64,000 bases of DNA from Limnoperna fortunei (GCA_944474755.1 OX104125.1:49007288-49071287), one strand, 5' to 3'; counted from the first letter of the stretch, positions 10,180 through 22,210 are shown. The notes: generated by a model not told the origin, from the sequence alone. A program made the numbers and translations.

Positions 10180-11300
10180 GAGAGTAGATCATGCAGCCTT
10201 CACAGACATATGTACATGTATAAGAGAGGCACTGTGTAGCTGTCACAGACATATGTACATGTATATGACAGCAGACTGTGTAGCTGTCACTGACATATGT
10301 ACATGTATATGAGAGGGATTGAGTAGCTGTCACAGACATATGTACTTGTATATGACAGCAGACTGTGTAGCTGTCACAGACATATGTACATGTATATGAG
10401 AGGGATTGTGTAGCTGTCACAGACATATGTACTTGTATATGAGAGGGATTGTGTAGCTGTCACTGACATATGTACATGTATATGACAGCAGATTGTGTAG
10501 CTGTTACAGACATATGTACATGTATATGACAGCAGACTGTGTAGCTGTCACAGACATATGTACATGTATATGAGAGGGATAGTGTAGCGGTCACAGACAT
10601 ATGTACATTTATATGAGAGGGATTGTGTAGCTGTCACTGACATATGTACATGTATATAAGAGGGATTGTGTAGATGTCACATACATATGTACATGTATAA
10701 GAGAGGGATTGTGTAGCTGTCACATACATATGTACATGAATATGAGAGCAGATTGTGTAGCTGTCACATACATATGTACATGTATATGAGAGGGATTGTG
10801 TAGCTGTCACAGACATATGTACATGTATATGACAGCAGATTGTGTAGCTGTCACAGACATATGTATTTATATATGAGAGCAGATTGTGAAGCTGTCACAG
10901 ACATATGTACATGTGTATGACAGCAGATTGTGTAGCTGTCACAGACATATGTACTTGTATATGACAGCAGATTGTGTAGCTGTCACAGACATATGTACAT
11001 GTATATGACAGCAGATTGTGTAGCTGTCACTGACATATGTAAATGTATATGACAGCAGATTGTGTAGCTGTCACTGACATATGTACATGTGTATGACAGC
11101 AGATTGTGTAGCTGTCACAGACATATGTACATGTGTATGACAGCAGATTGTGTAGCTGTCACAGACATATGTACATGTATATGACAGCAGATTGTGTAGC
11201 TGTCACAGACATATATACTTGTATACGAGAGCAGACTGTGTAGCTGTCACAGACATATGTACATGTATATGAGACCAGATTGTGTAGCTGTCACAGACTG
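10180..11300 (+). repeat. 44-bp minisatellite A, about 25 units
   Basis: The unit is near TAGCTGTCACAGACATATG then TACATGTATATGACAGCAGA then TTGTG. GCTGTCACAG recurs at 10891, 10935 and 10979, giving 44 bp; units with GAGAGGGATT are about 43 bp. The minus ORFs at 10160-10426 and 10634-10816 are repeat readthrough, because 44 is not a multiple of 3. Decayed units continue at 11880-11999. Confidence 0.95.
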
Positions 11301-11879
11301 TAGCAAGATTATGTTGTCATTTGCGCTCCATAAGTATCTTTGGAATTATCTCCCTTGACGCTAACAAAATAAGTGAAAACGTGGTTTATTTTCTCTGTTT
11401 CAATCTCACAATTTCTTTGGATTTTTGGACAACTACAGTGTATGTATAAATTTTCTAGCCTATTCTAGTCATGATGTAAAGTTAACAATGATCTATTCGA
11501 TAGATAATTTTGTAATTTTGGAGTCATTTTTTCACATATTGGTTTAAATAGATAGACCCCTTTTCTTTTGTCATTTTAAATACCCTTGGTCCTTATGAAC
11601 TCTTCTTTTCTAATATTTTTAGCGATTTTACTGGTTTTTCTCTACGGGTCATTTCCAAGAATTTTTTATGTACGGAAAGCCAAAGATGTCATAATTGTTT
11701 ATGGCGTACGTTTTGTATTTTGTAACGAAAATAGATTGTATTGTCAAAACATGTACCTGAATGCGATTTTATTTTATCTATGTAGCTTTTTACCTGCATT
11801 ACGTCCAATAAAGTGTTTTTTGGAGATCCGTCTCATTTATTTATGTTGGACCTAATCTCGTTAAAACTTTCTGTGCCAG
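11301..11879. other. Unique-looking insert inside minisatellite A, no gene
   Basis: The array is interrupted after CTGTCACAGACTGTAGC and resumes near 11880. No inverted ends were found. The 89-residue hydrophobic plus ORF (11586-11855) has no domain or splice support and is probably chance. Confidence 0.4.
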
Positions 11880-11999
11880 TGTGGTGACAGAACACAGACA
11901 TATATACATGTATATCAGAGCAGCGAGTGTAGCTGTCACAGATATGTGTACATGTTTATGAGAGCACATTGTGTAGCTGTAACAGACATATGTACTGTA
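11880..11999 (+). repeat. Degenerate units of minisatellite A
   Basis: GTGTAGCTGTCACAGATATG and TAGCTGTAACAGACATATGT match the main array. The stretch was interrupted by the insert on its left and by the TIR element on its right. Confidence 0.75.
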
Positions 12000-12756
12000 C
12001 AGGGAATTTTTTAGCGCTCGCCACTTTCGTCATTGACGAAATCATTTGAAAATTGACGATAGATTTCTAAATCTATTTCGTCACCTGATTTCCAACAAGT
12101 ACTAAAATTTTTCGTTACAAATGCATTCTACCAAGTGTAAAACGACATATTTATGACCCCAAAGCCAATTAACAGGAAATTTAATTATTTCACCTTGATA
12201 GTTTTAAACAGCAGGTGTCAATCGCCTATAATCGATGTTTTCACAGGTAATCCGATTAACATGATTAAGTGGTGCTCCTGGTCAATATACGCAAACAAAA
12301 GTATCGTAGATCGTACTGATGCGCACAGACTTCCACCTTTTGATTAAATATGTAATGCAAATAAAAATTGCAAAGATTTTGCGTATTTAACTCATTTTTC
12401 GTATGTTTTGCTGGTTTCAAATGGATTACGCGCCATTTGTGTACATTCGAGATACGTCTAATTACCGATAGCTACCACTTGGAAAACAAGGAGTACAACG
12501 GCCCTTAATGAAAAATTGTAACCGATTGATATACAAACACTTTTTAATTAAGTTTTAACATTCAAATTCTTTGAAAATTTATAAACATTTTGTTAAAATC
12601 ATTTTTTAAAACAAATTTATACACTGCAATTGAAAGAATATAGTTTTTTATACTATGATATTTCACCAGTACAATGAATGCATGCTTCTGAGCAGATGCT
12701 TATACGGCTCATCCGCTAAAGTGACTAAAGCGCTCAAAATCCTAAAAAATTCCCTG
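12000..12756 (+). mobile_element. Non-autonomous TIR element inserted in a minisatellite unit
   Basis: It begins CAGGGAATTTTTTAG and ends CTAAAAAATTCCCTG, an exact 15-bp inverted pair. AGCGCT and CACTTT are repeated in inverted order further in. Flanks are TGTA on both sides (11996-11999 and 12757-12760), and minisatellite-like sequence (ACATATG) continues on the right. The CAGGG ends recall hAT, but no 8-bp duplication is visible, so the superfamily is unresolved. No transposase is encoded. Confidence 0.75.
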
Positions 12757-12764
12757 TGTACATA

Positions 12765-13865
12765 TGTCATTTTGATTAAAATACAACTGTTATAAGGTAT
12801 TCAAATTTTTCATGCTGAAATGTGGAATGTAGAATCTTCTTACATTTTTGGGTGTCATTGCTTTGTCTCAATCCTGATTTTTCTATTTGTTTGAACGATT
12901 GGTTTTCTTACCTCTTTTATTTTCAATATATGCCAGATGTGTCATATTCCATATCTGCTCAGTGTCTTTGATTCTGAAGCATAAGGGTTATGAACTTTAA
13001 TAGAGTTGAGGGCTTTTTAAACTGTTTTGTTGCAATATCAAATCTACTTAAACAGTTATATGTTAATTTCTCTAATGTTTTCAATAAATGTGTCATGTGC
13101 TTAATATCCAAAATGAAACCAGTAAAATTTTATGAAAATAACTACAATATTGTTCCACAAAAACATTTGAGTGTGTTTGTGGGTTACAGCATGAATGTTT
13201 TGTACAGGACTTATTGAATTAACATCTTTAAATACATGTATGAAGCATGGGTGATAATTGAGATCCCTTAAACTGGTCAAAGGCCGCAATATAATGTTTT
13301 GTCACTGTTACAAAAAAAGTAGCTTATGTTACTGTATCTGTACATTTTGTCTTCTATTTTTTGTTATTTGGTTATTCGTTGTAATGTCTTTACATGCATT
13401 TCGTAATACGATTTACATTTGTTTATTGTATCATTAAATATTTAACTAAACTTGTTTCTCATAGTTGCACATTAAAAGCAATACCTAATATAAACAAAAC
13501 TGAAATCGAAGACTGTTTTTAGATTCTGCTGCTGAAGGTTTGCTAACTAGTACTAATAATACCAGCAGAATATGGATGACTGTTAATACAATTAGTCAAT
13601 TTCAGTTTTAACTGGAATTTGTCCAAATGTACCATAGAAAGGTGTGTATTATTTAGTTTTTTCTTTTAATTTCATTTAAGAAGGTAGGGTGCTAATTATA
13701 CGTAACTGCAGACAGTTTTTAACCCATTCTAGATTTTTGCCTATGGCATTTGCAATTTTGTTGTTTTGTTATTTGCAGTTATTTTCATACTATTATAGCA
13801 CAATTCTTTGATATTAATTTTTATTAATAATAATTTTACTAATACCATATTAATGATATGCAATG
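12765..13865. other. No gene seen
   Basis: AT-rich. The overlapping ORFs at 12990-13217 and 13101-13289 lack any recognisable domain. If gene B has further exons they should lie here or further left, but none with a phase-2 acceptor could be identified. Confidence 0.35.
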
Positions 13866-13870
13866 GTTAA

Positions 13871-14250
13871 TGAAGTCCCAAACAGGAAGTAGTTGTCCGA
13901 CAGGTCTGAAAGTTGCTTAGGACGTACAACTTGTGATACTGAACTACCCTACAAAATTTCAAATTGTTCTAATGTACGGTTTCTGAGGAAAGCTTGATGA
14001 AAATTCGCACATATGGACGGACGTATTTTCACACAAATGAAGTCCCTAACAGGAATTAGTTGTCCGACAGGTCTGAAAGTCGATTAGGACGTACAACTTG
14101 TGATATTGAATCACCCTGCCAAATTTCAAATTGTTCTCATATACGGTTTCTGAGAAAAGCCTGACGTAAATTCAATCGGACATACATATGTACGGACAGA
14201 CATGAGTAAAACTTAATGCCCCCGACATGTCGTCGCGGGCATAAAAAAGC
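13871..14250 (+). repeat. Dispersed repeat family 1, two units of about 168 bp plus hairpin end
   Basis: TGAAGTCCC..AACAGGAA..TTAGTTGTCCGACAGG starts at 13871 and again at about 14039. The second unit runs into a GGACAGACATGAGTAAAAC terminus and a hairpin (CCCGACATGTCGTCGCGGG). The same terminus is at 1-64. Confidence 0.85.
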
Positions 14251-14453
14251 ACTGCAAAGTTGGACTCGGGCATCTTCATCTTGGGACTTTATGTGAAAAC
14301 TACAAGCCAATTGTACATACTATCGGGCATTTTTCTGCAATTTTTTGGTCTAGGAAAGGGTGCCAAAAAAAGTACATGCGAATTATACACACCTTTTTAC
14401 AGTAAACATTGTTCTTATCTAAAATCCTAGTAGTATAATAATGGCGTACTTAC

Positions 14454-14520
14454 TTTATCTTTTCTAACACTGGACAACTACTTGTTACATTATTCTGTGT
14501 TCCATCAATACAGCGATAAT
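14454..14520 (-). CDS. Exon 3 of cysteine-rich ectodomain gene (gene B)
   Basis: A 67-bp exon too small for ordinary ORF listing. The acceptor CTTGCAG|AT and donor AAA|GTAAGTAC are both strong. In the phase left by the exon at 15099 it encodes DYRCIDGTQNNVTSSCPVLE and three more residues, with two Cys and an N-V-T glycosylation site. It ends in phase 2. The join HVLSPG-DYRCIDG extends the Cys-rich pattern smoothly, which supports the model. The following exon was not found. Confidence 0.75.
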
Positions 14521-15098
14521 CTGCAAGTAGTACAGATGTTAATATCTATAAATATCTGCAGAACAGTCAAGACAGATATATTATTTCATCAATATCAATT
14601 TGTTAATAATTAAAATGTCATCAAAGATACCAGGGTTAACAGAATTGACTACGCCAGACTTGTCTAATCAGGATTTATCAGTTGCGATCAAAACCCAAAC
14701 AATATTTAAAATCCCAATGATAAAGATGATGTAAAGCTTTTATCATTAAAATTCAGAAACATTATACCAAATCTGGCTAAAGCTTTGTACATCTTGAAAA
14801 TAGATAAACCTTACAATATCTGATCTTTGCAATAACCACTTACAACTGGCAGTAAATTGAGTCAACATAAATATGCATTAACCTTAAATTGTTGACCCAT
14901 TCCCAGGAGCCTGTAGGATGCTGCAGTCTTCTTCAATTTTTCTTGTTGTAAATTTAAATATGCAATTAAGGTTCGAAATATTTTGTCTTTGTAATATTTC
15001 TACCAGTTTATACACAGCATAAATGCAGCAAAGTAATCAGAACACAGACATCAAAGTATTACATCATAACTATTTATAGCAACTGGTGAGAATATTAC

Positions 15099-15419
15099 CT
15101 GGTGACAGTACATGTAAATGTTTAGTATCTGAACATCCATTTAGATAACATGAACAGTCTTCTTGTGATGGTATACAGTAACATGGATGACTGGGTCGGG
15201 TGACAAAATCGTATCCTCTGGTGTAGTCACATCTACAGGTAGTATCACCTGTATAATCAGGATCTTCCCAGTGGACTACCTGACCTTCCTCATTACACAG
15301 GGATTTGAGGTAAATACAATCAGTACTGATGTTTGTCCAATAAAGATTTCTTGCTGGCTGGTAGCGATTGTGTGTGCAGTCCACCGCATCAATTCCACCG
15401 CGTAGAATAATTATCCTAC
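15099..15419 (-). CDS. Exon 2 of cysteine-rich ectodomain gene (gene B)
   Basis: A 321-bp exon in phase 1 at both ends, with acceptor TGTTGTAG|GTAGG and donor CCAG|GTAATA. It encodes ten cysteines, with motifs RYQPARN, TDCIYLKSLCNEEGQVV, TCRCDYTRGYDF and HPCYCIPSQEDCSCY. N-I-S is a possible glycosylation site. The dense Cys pairs indicate an extracellular disulfide-bonded module. I have an impression of similar modules in predicted bivalve membrane proteins but cannot name a family from sequence alone. No transmembrane segment is seen in the exons found. Confidence 0.85.
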
Positions 15420-16156
15420 CTACAACATGTAATTAATATGTTCAAGCTAGGTCTACAGTGATCTCTTGTAGCATTTATCATCCCATATAATAAATATTAG
15501 TTTAAACAATTTTTATACAAACTAATATACAGAGTATGTTAAAGAATCTTGTCTTTTCTCTACACATTATGCCCTTGCATATTAAACACTTATAAGTGTG
15601 TGTGCATTAAGATCAAATAGTTTTTTTGTTTTGTACACATTGTTGTTTGATATCAATCAGCTAACAAACACATTAAATAGAGTGATCGAATTAATGAATT
15701 TTATAAACTACATACTAGTAGATAGTTTATTCTTATCAGATTTGCTTATTTAGAAATATTTATTTGATTGATTGAGATTACGTCAGCTAGTGGTTTTCAA
15801 AGGAATTTATTTTATGACAAATGAAGTTGACTTAATTTATGATAAATGAAATTGACCTACTTTGAGCATAACCAGTGTAAACAAAGATGGTGGCATTCAA
15901 TATCTACTGTGATCAAATTAATGATTTGTTACTTTTCTCGTGGTCAATAAAGAAAGAAAAGTTATAGATTCAAGTTAAAACATAGTTGTGTGTTTGTTTT
16001 ATAAAAATTTACAGATAGATTATGTCGTAAAATTCGGTACGAAAAATCAACAAAATATTCATACATTAGGTCAATCCCGCTACCAAAATACACAAGAAAT
16101 ATAGAATTAAAATTATTGTATGCAAATTAATTTCTTAATGCAATTTTAAAGAATTA
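15420..16156. other. Gene B intron, no feature recognised
   Basis: AT-rich sequence between two gene B exons, with no ORF or repeat recognised. Confidence 0.4.
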
Positions 16157-16250
16157 TAAGGATTAAACACCGTATTCAATTGATTTATCTGTAAGACAAA
16201 CTATTGTTGATATATACAGATAAATCCATTGAAAACAGCATTTAATCTTA
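16157..16250. repeat. Palindromic foldback element, 94 bp
   Basis: The left arm (16157-16193) and right arm (16215-16250) pair over about 36 bp, e.g. TGATTTATCTGTA with TACAGATAAATCC. A half-copy of the left arm (TTATAAGGATTAAACAC) appears near 21969. It lies inside the gene B intron. Confidence 0.75.
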
Positions 16251-17241
16251 CAATAATTTACATTAGTGCACCATGGGTTATTGGGTTCAGGTTACCCTCT
16301 GTTTTGGGTTTTTTTTTGTTTTTATCTATGTACATGGCACAAAAGGTTTCATAATAAACATGATAAAGCTAATGAAATTAGACTAAAATGTATTGGCCAC
16401 AGAATCACATCAACACTTTTTTATCAATCTTCTGCATACCTGGAATTTGCTCTCACAATTTCTTTTCATCACATTTGGTGGTGCAATTAGCCGTAAATTA
16501 GAAATGCATAGAGTAACACTGTATGTGAATACCGAAAAATTTTAGGCATGTCCATTAGGTTTTATTATTTAATTTCCAATCAGTGAACCACAAATTTAAT
16601 CTTTATTCTACAGCCACAAAAACTGATACCCATGAAATGATTGACATTACTGTGTTAATACGAAATGTCACATTTCAATAACAATTGACCCATTTCCAGT
16701 TTTACATGATTTATCTCCCCTTTTACTTCCTGCTAAAAAAACTACAGCTATCATTACTAAAATAATATGATATTGAAATAAAGATTTTGGATTGTTTTTA
16801 TATTGTTTGTCTATGCCAATTAAATTTTTCATCTAATTAACCTTATTAGTAGATGTTACTATAGCCATAGGCAACAGGTGAGTTTGAATACAACATGGAT
16901 GTCACTGGTAAATATGTTTATTCAATCTATAAAACAGCTGGGGTTCTACCTCCAATTAGCATCAGGTAAATAGAGTAATGAACATTGGTTAATTAATTAA
17001 CGTTCACGTTTACACTGCGGGCGGTTTTAATAAACTTCCTCACTCAGATATTGACACCTGTCATTCAACTGAAGCGTGAAAATTTATCAAAAACAATTGT
17101 CCATTTCAAAAGGTTTCAACAGGACAAACTGTGACTACAGCTGCAGTTTTTAGTACCGGAAGTGGACGCTAGGTGGCGTTTTTTAAATTGGAAAGTCGTC
17201 AATTCACAATAAAGCATAGTTGGCTTGAACATAATTTTTAC

Positions 17242-17410
17242 CTCCTCTTTCAAAGTCTACTATTGAGCAATTTTCAGTAAATCCACTGGGAGCAAAAACA
17301 TCATGAAGACAGGAATACTTTGCTGGATTAGGACATAACAGTCTGGATCGTATAAACCACTCTGCTGGTTCCGGACACTTCAAGTCATATGGCATGCATA
17401 AAGCAATAAT
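17242..17410 (-). CDS. Exon 1 found of cysteine-rich ectodomain gene (gene B)
   Basis: The acceptor is CTTTTTGTAG|ATTATTGC and the donor GAGGAG|GTAAAA, phase 0 in and phase 1 out. It encodes IIALCMPYDLKCPEP, then AEWFIRSRLLCPNPAKYSC and ENCSIVDFERGG. The first residues look like the end of a signal peptide, so the start codon is probably in an upstream exon (above 17411) that I could not identify; the in-frame ATG at 17395 would leave no signal peptide. Four Cys are in the mature part and N-C-S is a possible glycosylation site. It joins in frame to the exon at 15419. Confidence 0.8.
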
Positions 17411-18525
17411 CTACAAAAAGAACAAAACTATTTCATGTCATTTGACATGTTTTTTTACAAGTAAAACACAATTATACATTGCAGTCAGCCACTAAAATAC
17501 TAATATACCCCAGGATAGCTTTGAAGTTTAATGATGTTCAATATAGATTATATGATGGTATTCAATAGCGTCTGTATCCATCGGCATTTAGAAAATGTTA
17601 ATGAAAAGCACTGCTGTCTACATTTCTCATAAATTCCATTCTAATATGACGTCCTTCAAATGCTTTACTAAATTATCAATAAAATATGGCTGTTCCAGCC
17701 ATTTTAAAAATCACAGCCCTCGTGTGCTGATATTTTTGCTTGCCTTTTTTATTATTCCATATTGTACCTTTGTATTACGAAAATCCAATAGAAAAAGTAT
17801 TTTCAAGATACACCTCCATATTCTATTCTATGTCTTTAATGTTTATGTCACAAATCTTCTTTGACTTTTGCTACATTGTGTTGTTTACATTTACATTCAA
17901 TGCAAACAGCGAGACTTTTCCCGCATAAACCGCAAACAATTTAATATATCAAAATGAAAATGCAATCGAGTTTCAAAATGTTGATAAATTGTGGAAAATA
18001 AATGTTGATATAAATTTGCACCATTTTGGATCTACAACATGAGCATGAGCTCGACCAACTCCGGTAATCAGTTTTCATTTGTCACACAAACACAGCAACA
18101 CAGTCACAGACATGAACTGATGTACACTCAAGAATTCAATTTTGTTGTCTTTGTTCTGATTGTTAAATCATTTTGTTAATGTTAATAAATATGTTAGTTT
18201 TTTTTATTTATAGTTCTTCCTTTTTCGACCAAGTTTTACACTAGAAAAATAATAATTTTGTAACAAGTGATGATTTCGGAAATTGGATCCCCAAAATTAT
18301 AAACCTTTACCTATCTCATATAGTGGTTGTTTTGGGCGAAAGAAATAAGAAAATGTAGTGTTTTTTCAATGTGTATATTCGAAAAGTCTACGATAGACAT
18401 CATCATACAGTTATGTTACATAAAACCACGTAGGTGTATACGTGTATAAAAATGTTATGCACCATTTCGGACAACCTATGAAGTCGCGAAATGTACAATT
18501 TCTATATTTTCATACCAGAAAAAAA
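17411..18525. other. Upstream of the gene B exons; missing first exon expected, not identified
   Basis: AT-rich. A first exon ending in phase 0 would complete the signal peptide, but no clear ATG-hydrophobic-donor combination was seen. The plus ORFs at 17595-17928 show no domain. Confidence 0.3.
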
Positions 18526-18678
18526 AATTCATGGCTGCCCCAATTTTATGGATTATTTAAATATAGATAGGCATTATATTGATGATATTTTACCACTCGC
18601 TTACGCTCATGGCAACATATTCATGAATGTAATGCCTACCTGTATAAATAATCCATAAAATTGGGGCAGTCATGAATT
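18526..18678. repeat. Palindromic element, 153 bp, 58-60 bp arms
   Basis: The left arm 18526-18585 and right arm 18621-18678 are near-perfect inverted copies, e.g. TGCCCCAATTTTATGGATTA and TAATCCATAAAATTGGGGCA. The loop holds CACTCGCTTACGCTCATGG, which resembles the loops of the palindromes at 32386, 46051 and 49360. Confidence 0.9.
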
Positions 18679-19360
18679 ATTTCTTAATTATACCTATTAA
18701 AAAAATATAAAGCGATGATTTTCTCTTAGATACATGTTATTGTTGCCCAACAGAAAGAACCATGTGGTTAATAGTATAATTATTATGTTTACTTTCTGTT
18801 TTAATGTATACCTTTTTTATTCACCAGAGATCTTTGTATTGAATATAAGATTGACTTTCTTTTATCAAACAAACAAATTTTAATACAATTCTTTCTTATT
18901 TCTCAATTCTAATATGACATGCTTAAAACGCTTTAACTCAAGTCCACACCAGGTGTAAAACAAATACATTTTCCTAATCAATGTTATAAACCTATTAATA
19001 ATCAATGTTATAAACAATCAACACTCTTTATGGTGATGTCATTATAAGATTTCTCACATATTTTAACGACGTCACAATAAAATTAGTGTCCCAAAATGGC
19101 CCACAAGTCCTGCAACTTAAGCTTACATTGTTAAAACACTTTAATATACATGTATATGTCCTATTATTCAAATAATTTATTTGTGGGGTGGGGCAGGTAA
19201 ATATACTGATAAATCAGTACATATTTGTTTCCCAATGAATTATTTCTTAAGTTACTTACTGATGACTGTGATATAGTTCCATAGAATGAATTGCAGACAT
19301 TGCAATTTGTGACGGTCCATTATAACAAAGTGTTTGCTAATTAATAAGATTAACCCATTC
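18679..19360. other. No gene seen
   Basis: AT-rich. A strong minus-strand donor (CATCA|GTAAGTAAC) near 19257 might belong to an untranslated first exon of gene B, but nothing else supports it. Confidence 0.25.
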
Positions 19361-19365
19361 ACACC

Positions 19366-19455
19366 TCATGTATCCTTTAGGCACCCTCGTACGTATACCG
19401 GATGTATCCTTTAGGCACCACGGTGTTCCGACCGAATGTATCCTTAAGGATACCC
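19366..19455 (+). repeat. Three 34-bp tandem units (ATGTATCCTTTAGGCACC)
   Basis: ATGTATCCTT recurs at about 19368, 19402 and 19436. The third unit is diverged to CCTTAAGG. Locally GC- and CpG-richer than its surroundings. Confidence 0.65.
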
Positions 19456-19756
19456 AAGTATTGTTAACCTGATTCGACATATCAAGTCAAGAGAAATTAT
19501 AGTTAGAGCTGATACTGTCTGCATTTTATGATATGCTGTTGCTGAATATAGCAAACACAGGACGCACATGGGAAGATTAATATTATTGGTATTATATACA
19601 TGTAATCATAATATATATATTATATACCTGAACCAACAAGATCTGGTAAAACATCTTTTTTTCTGGTCTTTATGACTTGCAAGTGTTCAACATGTGCTTT
19701 CCTTCTAATCCTGGACCCATATATGTATTACCATGGTAACCTGATTTAATAATAAC

Positions 19757-21336
19757 AAGAGGCTCTCTAGAGCCTGTATCGTTCACCTGATTTATATAGG
19801 CAAAGAAGATGGCATATCCACATTGTCAAACTAAGTCCTGTAACTTTAAATTTTTTACTGTTATAAATAACATGATCTTTGAGACCATCCAATGAATCCT
19901 GCTGTTTGGTTTCAATTGATTCAATAGCTTCAGACATTTTTCCTATATATAGGTTTGCATGTAAAATTGATTCCTACAATTGCAGTCATTGTTGATTTTA
20001 GATCAAATGAGCAAGCATAAACTTTTAAGGGAACCATCCAATAAGTATTCACATACAATAATATGGCTTGAATCAGCTTTGCAGTTCAGAAAAGTTGGCA
20101 TTTGAAAAATATTCCTATAGAGTCCACTGTTAAAACTTTGTCTGTAATGGTAATGGTAAACACAAGTAGACCACCTTTACTCGTGTTAGCTAAAACAGTT
20201 TGTTGACCTTTAAGGGGCTATAACCAATTTAATTAATCACCCGACTACATCAATCCAATTTAGACTATTGTTTACATTTATTAAAGGGCCATAACCCCTA
20301 TAAGGGGTCATCTGACAATTTCAATCCAATGGACAATTTTGTTGAGCTCAATTAGCTGAACATTTAAGCAAGCAAAACCTTTTCCCTATCTTCTATCGTT
20401 CACAATCTATAAGGGTAAAAAAACTATTTCTGCAATTTAAGGGGCCATAGCCCCTATAAGGGGTCATCTGACATTCTTCAAAATTTCAGGGTAGGTAGAT
20501 CTTGACGTGCTGATCACTTTTACCCTGTGCCAGAATTTTGATATCTGTCAACGTTTTTGAGTTATTTGCAAAAAACTGCTGTTTTACCCCCCTGTTCTAT
20601 TTTTAGCAACGGCGGCCATGTTCTTTATCGGATCAATTTAAAATGAGGATCGTTTGTAGCCAACATGTCATTTATAATTCCTATCAAGTTTCAGTCAAAT
20701 TGGTTCAGTAGTTTCAGACAAGAAGATTTTTGAAATTGTTAACGGACGGTTCGCAATCTATAAGGGTAAAACCACTATTTCTGGCATTTAAGAGGCCATA
20801 GCCCCTATAAGGGGTCATCTGACATTTTCAACCCAATGACAATTTTGTAGAGCTTACTTAGCTGAACAATATGCAATTGAAATAACTTCAATATCTTATA
20901 TAGTTCTTGAGATATAAGACAAAATTAGTGCAAAACTCAGAAAAAATCAAGAAAAGGGGCAATAACTCCCACATGGTTTGTTGGAATTTCTTCAAAATTT
21001 CAGGGTAGGTAGATTTTCACGTGCTGATCACTTTTACCTTGTGCCAGAATTTTGATATCTGTCACCGTTTTTGAGTTATTTGCAAATATCTGCTGTTTTA
21101 CCCCCTGTTCTATTTTTAGCAATGGCGGCCATGTTTTTTATAGGATCAATTTAAAATGAGCATCGTTTGTAGCCAACATGTCATTTATCATTCCTATCAA
21201 GTTTCAGTCAAATTGGTTCAGTAGTTTCAGACAAGAAGATTTTTGAAATTGTTAACGGACGACGACGAACGACGGACGACGACGGACGCATAGTGATGGC
21301 ATAAGCTCACATGGCCTTCGGCCAGGTGAGCTAAAA
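19757..21336 (+). repeat. Dispersed repeat family 2, full-length copy with 500-bp internal duplication
   Basis: The start hairpin is AAGAGGCTCTCTAGAGCCTG followed by TTCACCTGA. The end is GACGACGGACGCATAGTG, GGCATAAGCTCACATGGCC and the hairpin GGCCTTCGGCCAGGTGAGCT with AAAAA. The interior has two copies of a segment of about 500 bp (TTCAGGGTAGGTAGAT.. at about 20487 and 20998), each with a GACAAGAAGATTTTTGAAA end. It shares termini with the copy at 891-2423 but has a different interior. No coding capacity was recognised. Confidence 0.85.
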
Positions 21337-22210
21337 ATTAACAAATACAGTAATTTAATTAATTAAAACATGTGTTAAATTTTATCAAAACTTAATTAGT
21401 ACCGAAGGCTCATTACCCATTAACATATACATGATATACATAAATTTTAGTAAACACAGCCAATTCCTCGCATGTTCAAAGTGGCATCACTAATCTACAC
21501 CGGTTTAATTCTATACTGGCCAATGCAGAATCAGTCAATTTTATTGTATTATAATTCTAGTCATGCTGTAATTTATTTATATAAAGTTAAAGTGCTTTGA
21601 TTGAATAAAAACAATTTAATGGCGTCTTCTCAGATAGTTTATATATCGATATTTGCTCTGAGAGGACTACTTTCAGTATCCAATGTAAACAAGATGGAGT
21701 CCTTCTAGCATATCGCCAGGGAGAGGGGAGAATGTTTTCTCTTCCCCAATGATTTCCAATTAAATCGATTGAGATTTCAAATAAAATATAATATAAATAA
21801 AATGTACAATTTGTTTTTTTCCAATCAATATCTACAGAACCGTGATTCCTTTGGTACTACATTTTGCATATCCCTACGCTTTCTGGCCCAGGTACGTTTT
21901 GAGGTCTAGATTTAGGTTTCTGTAACTGTTTTTGCTGTTTTAAAAATCGCAACGATTATTTTACAGAATTATAAGGATTAAACACTCTGTTTTAGGAAAT
22001 TATCAATGTGTAAACTCCGGCATTGTGAAAGATAAGTTACAGAACTTTTCAATGTGATGATCTATGTCTTTAAAGCGAATAATAATTACAACAATGTGTA
22101 TTGCCTGTTGAATTATGCAAGTACTAGTAACTACATGAAACGTTGAATGACTCACTTAACTAAACCAAAAAATGTAAGTATTAAAAAAGTAATGAGTTAA
22201 TTAATAAACA
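21337..22210. other. No gene seen
   Basis: AT-rich, apart from a foldback half-copy (TTATAAGGATTAAACAC) near 21969. Confidence 0.35.

Noticed and set aside
10160..10816. Minus ORFs rich in MSVTATQSLSYTC-type repeats
   Set aside because: They are readthrough of the 44-bp minisatellite; 44 is not a multiple of 3 and the reading frames drift without start or splice support.
10160..11300. CRISPR-like array
   Set aside because: Units are contiguous without unique spacers and the genome is eukaryotic.
11586..11855. 89-residue hydrophobic plus ORF
   Set aside because: AT-rich low-complexity hydrophobic translation without promoter, splice or domain evidence.
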